From assembly GCA_964470825.1 (NCBI GenBank), contig CAYYEF010000014.1, positions 1-15,451 on the forward strand: DNA of 15,451 nucleotides, read 5' to 3'. Shown piece by piece: positions 15,053 to 15,451 of this stretch. The translations under genes were made by a program, and so were the position numbers. Within the stretch, counting starts at the first letter, position 1; each line of letters opens with the position of its first letter. This DNA is from CAYYEF01 sp964470825 (GTDB lineage: Bacteria; Patescibacteriota; Minisyncoccia; Phycocordibacterales; JAACPR01). A model generated the notes under the pieces. The model ran no database searches. It was not told where the DNA came from and saw nothing but the letters and a program-made list of their open reading frames with translations.

Positions 15053-15335
15053 CTTTAGAATTATCATTTACATATAAATCATAAGCAATTTCAATTCTTT
15101 TTTTAGCACTATCTGACAAAAATTTAGCTTCGGGACCATTGAATAATCTATCGATAAATTCTGGAAAACGACTATCTGTTTCGTTCATTGTTTTTTCTAT
15201 AACACTAGAAATCGCTGAGACTGTTTCTTCTTCATTTTGTCCTTCAGATAATTCGGCTTGAGCCAACTTTAAAATAAATTCAAAATTTGCATCAAGTATT
15301 TCTGCAGGATTTTTAGCTTTTTCAAAACCTTCCAT
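15036..15335 (-). CDS. Uncharacterised acidic all-helical protein between lemA and htpX
   Basis: The protein has 99 aa, is strongly acidic and lacks any signal or TM segment, so it is probably cytosolic. Predicted content is helical: about 10-30, 35-52, 57-66 (FPEFIDRLF) and 73-90 (FLSDSAKKRIEIAYDLYV), with an acidic tail. No catalytic motif is recognised and no family could be named. It starts 21 nt after the lemA stop and its end overlaps the pyrophosphohydrolase remnant, so it is probably transcribed with lemA and htpX. Its first residues (EGFEKAKNPAEI) resemble the LemA tail (EGEEAAKNPVEV). Good coding character and position make it likely real. Confidence 0.7.
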   Translation of the reverse strand: MEGFEKAKNPAEILDANFEFILKLAQAELSEGQNEEETVSAISSVIEKTMNETDSRFPEFIDRLFNGPEAKFLSDSAKKRIEIAYDLYVNDNSKDEDLQ

Positions 15336-15356
15336 AATTTAATTTTTATTTTTTAA

Positions 15357-15451
15357 TTAGAACTTTACTTCGACTGGATTTTTAGCAGCTTCTTCTCCTT
15401 CACTAAGTTCAAAGAATTCTCTTTTTGAAGTTTTAATCATACTAGCAACGA
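15357..15451 (-). CDS. lemA: LemA family protein, C-terminal end only (cut by window edge)
   Basis: Thirty codons and a TAA remain, beginning two bases into the right edge. The residues (VASMIKTSKREFFELSEGEE, then AAKNPVEVKF) match the conserved LemA C-terminus: a basic K-R-x-FF motif, an acidic stretch and a terminal P-x-V-K-F. LemA proteins have one N-terminal TM helix and a long helical domain. Their cellular role is poorly defined, but the genes often adjoin htpX, as here. The core lies outside the window. Confidence 0.8.
   Translation of the reverse strand, partial: VASMIKTSKREFFELSEGEEAAKNPVEVKF

Noticed and set aside
134..15359. Alternative genetic code (UGA as glycine), since none of the stops in the window is TGA
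   Set aside because: All genes are full length under the standard code and use normal glycine codons. About eleven stops, mostly TAA, is too small a sample in AT-rich DNA to mean anything.

Overview
The window is an AT-rich bacterial fragment in which every gene lies on the minus strand, so transcription runs from high to low coordinates. The gene set points to a member of the Candidate Phyla Radiation (Patescibacteria, Parcubacteria-like): a B12-dependent ribonucleotide reductase, a very large Sec-exported surface protein ending in two peptidoglycan-binding domains, a LemA/HtpX cluster, tight spacing, and few recognisable Shine-Dalgarno sequences. This placement is inference from gene style, not from a marker phylogeny. 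The standard code fits every frame.

Layout, in transcription order. (1) 15451-13948: the 3' end of lemA, an uncharacterised acidic 99-aa gene, a 28-codon N-terminal remnant of a COG4997-type pyrophosphohydrolase gene that is absent from ordinary ORF lists, htpX, and tRNA-Ser(GGA). (2) 13893-12982: a membrane-anchored alpha/beta-hydrolase. (3) 12922-7178: a giant surface protein with a signal peptide, a beta-rich module, an FN3-like domain, a Ca-loop, a parallel beta-helix carrying an inserted domain, an InlB-B-like repeat and two peptidoglycan-binding domains. It is interrupted by a 100-N assembly gap. (4) 7141-2669: a five-gene run coding a MacA-like adaptor, a MacB/FtsX-like permease, its ATPase, a membrane-anchored SRPBCC-like protein and a DUF192 protein. 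It ends at a hairpin plus T-tract whose arms are two perfect, inverted DnaA boxes. (5) 2515-134: class II ribonucleotide reductase. (6) About 117 to the left edge: the 5' part of RNase P RNA (rnpB), read from a sigma70-type promoter inside the last codons of the reductase gene.

The most informative observation is at the gap. Each side of it ends in an exact 55-bp copy of sequence found elsewhere in the same gene, in the order A-B-A-gap-B. The simplest reading is a perfect in-frame tandem duplication (unit 1968 bp, 656 codons) that a k=55 de Bruijn assembler collapsed. If so, the real protein is at least about 2489 aa, not 1914, and its length may vary between cells.

Functionally, most of the window concerns the cell envelope: a wall-bound giant protein, an outward-facing hydrolase, a MacAB-type exporter without a visible outer-membrane partner, and envelope quality control (HtpX, LemA). 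Nucleotide metabolism and RNA processing (nrdJ, rnpB) follow at the left end.
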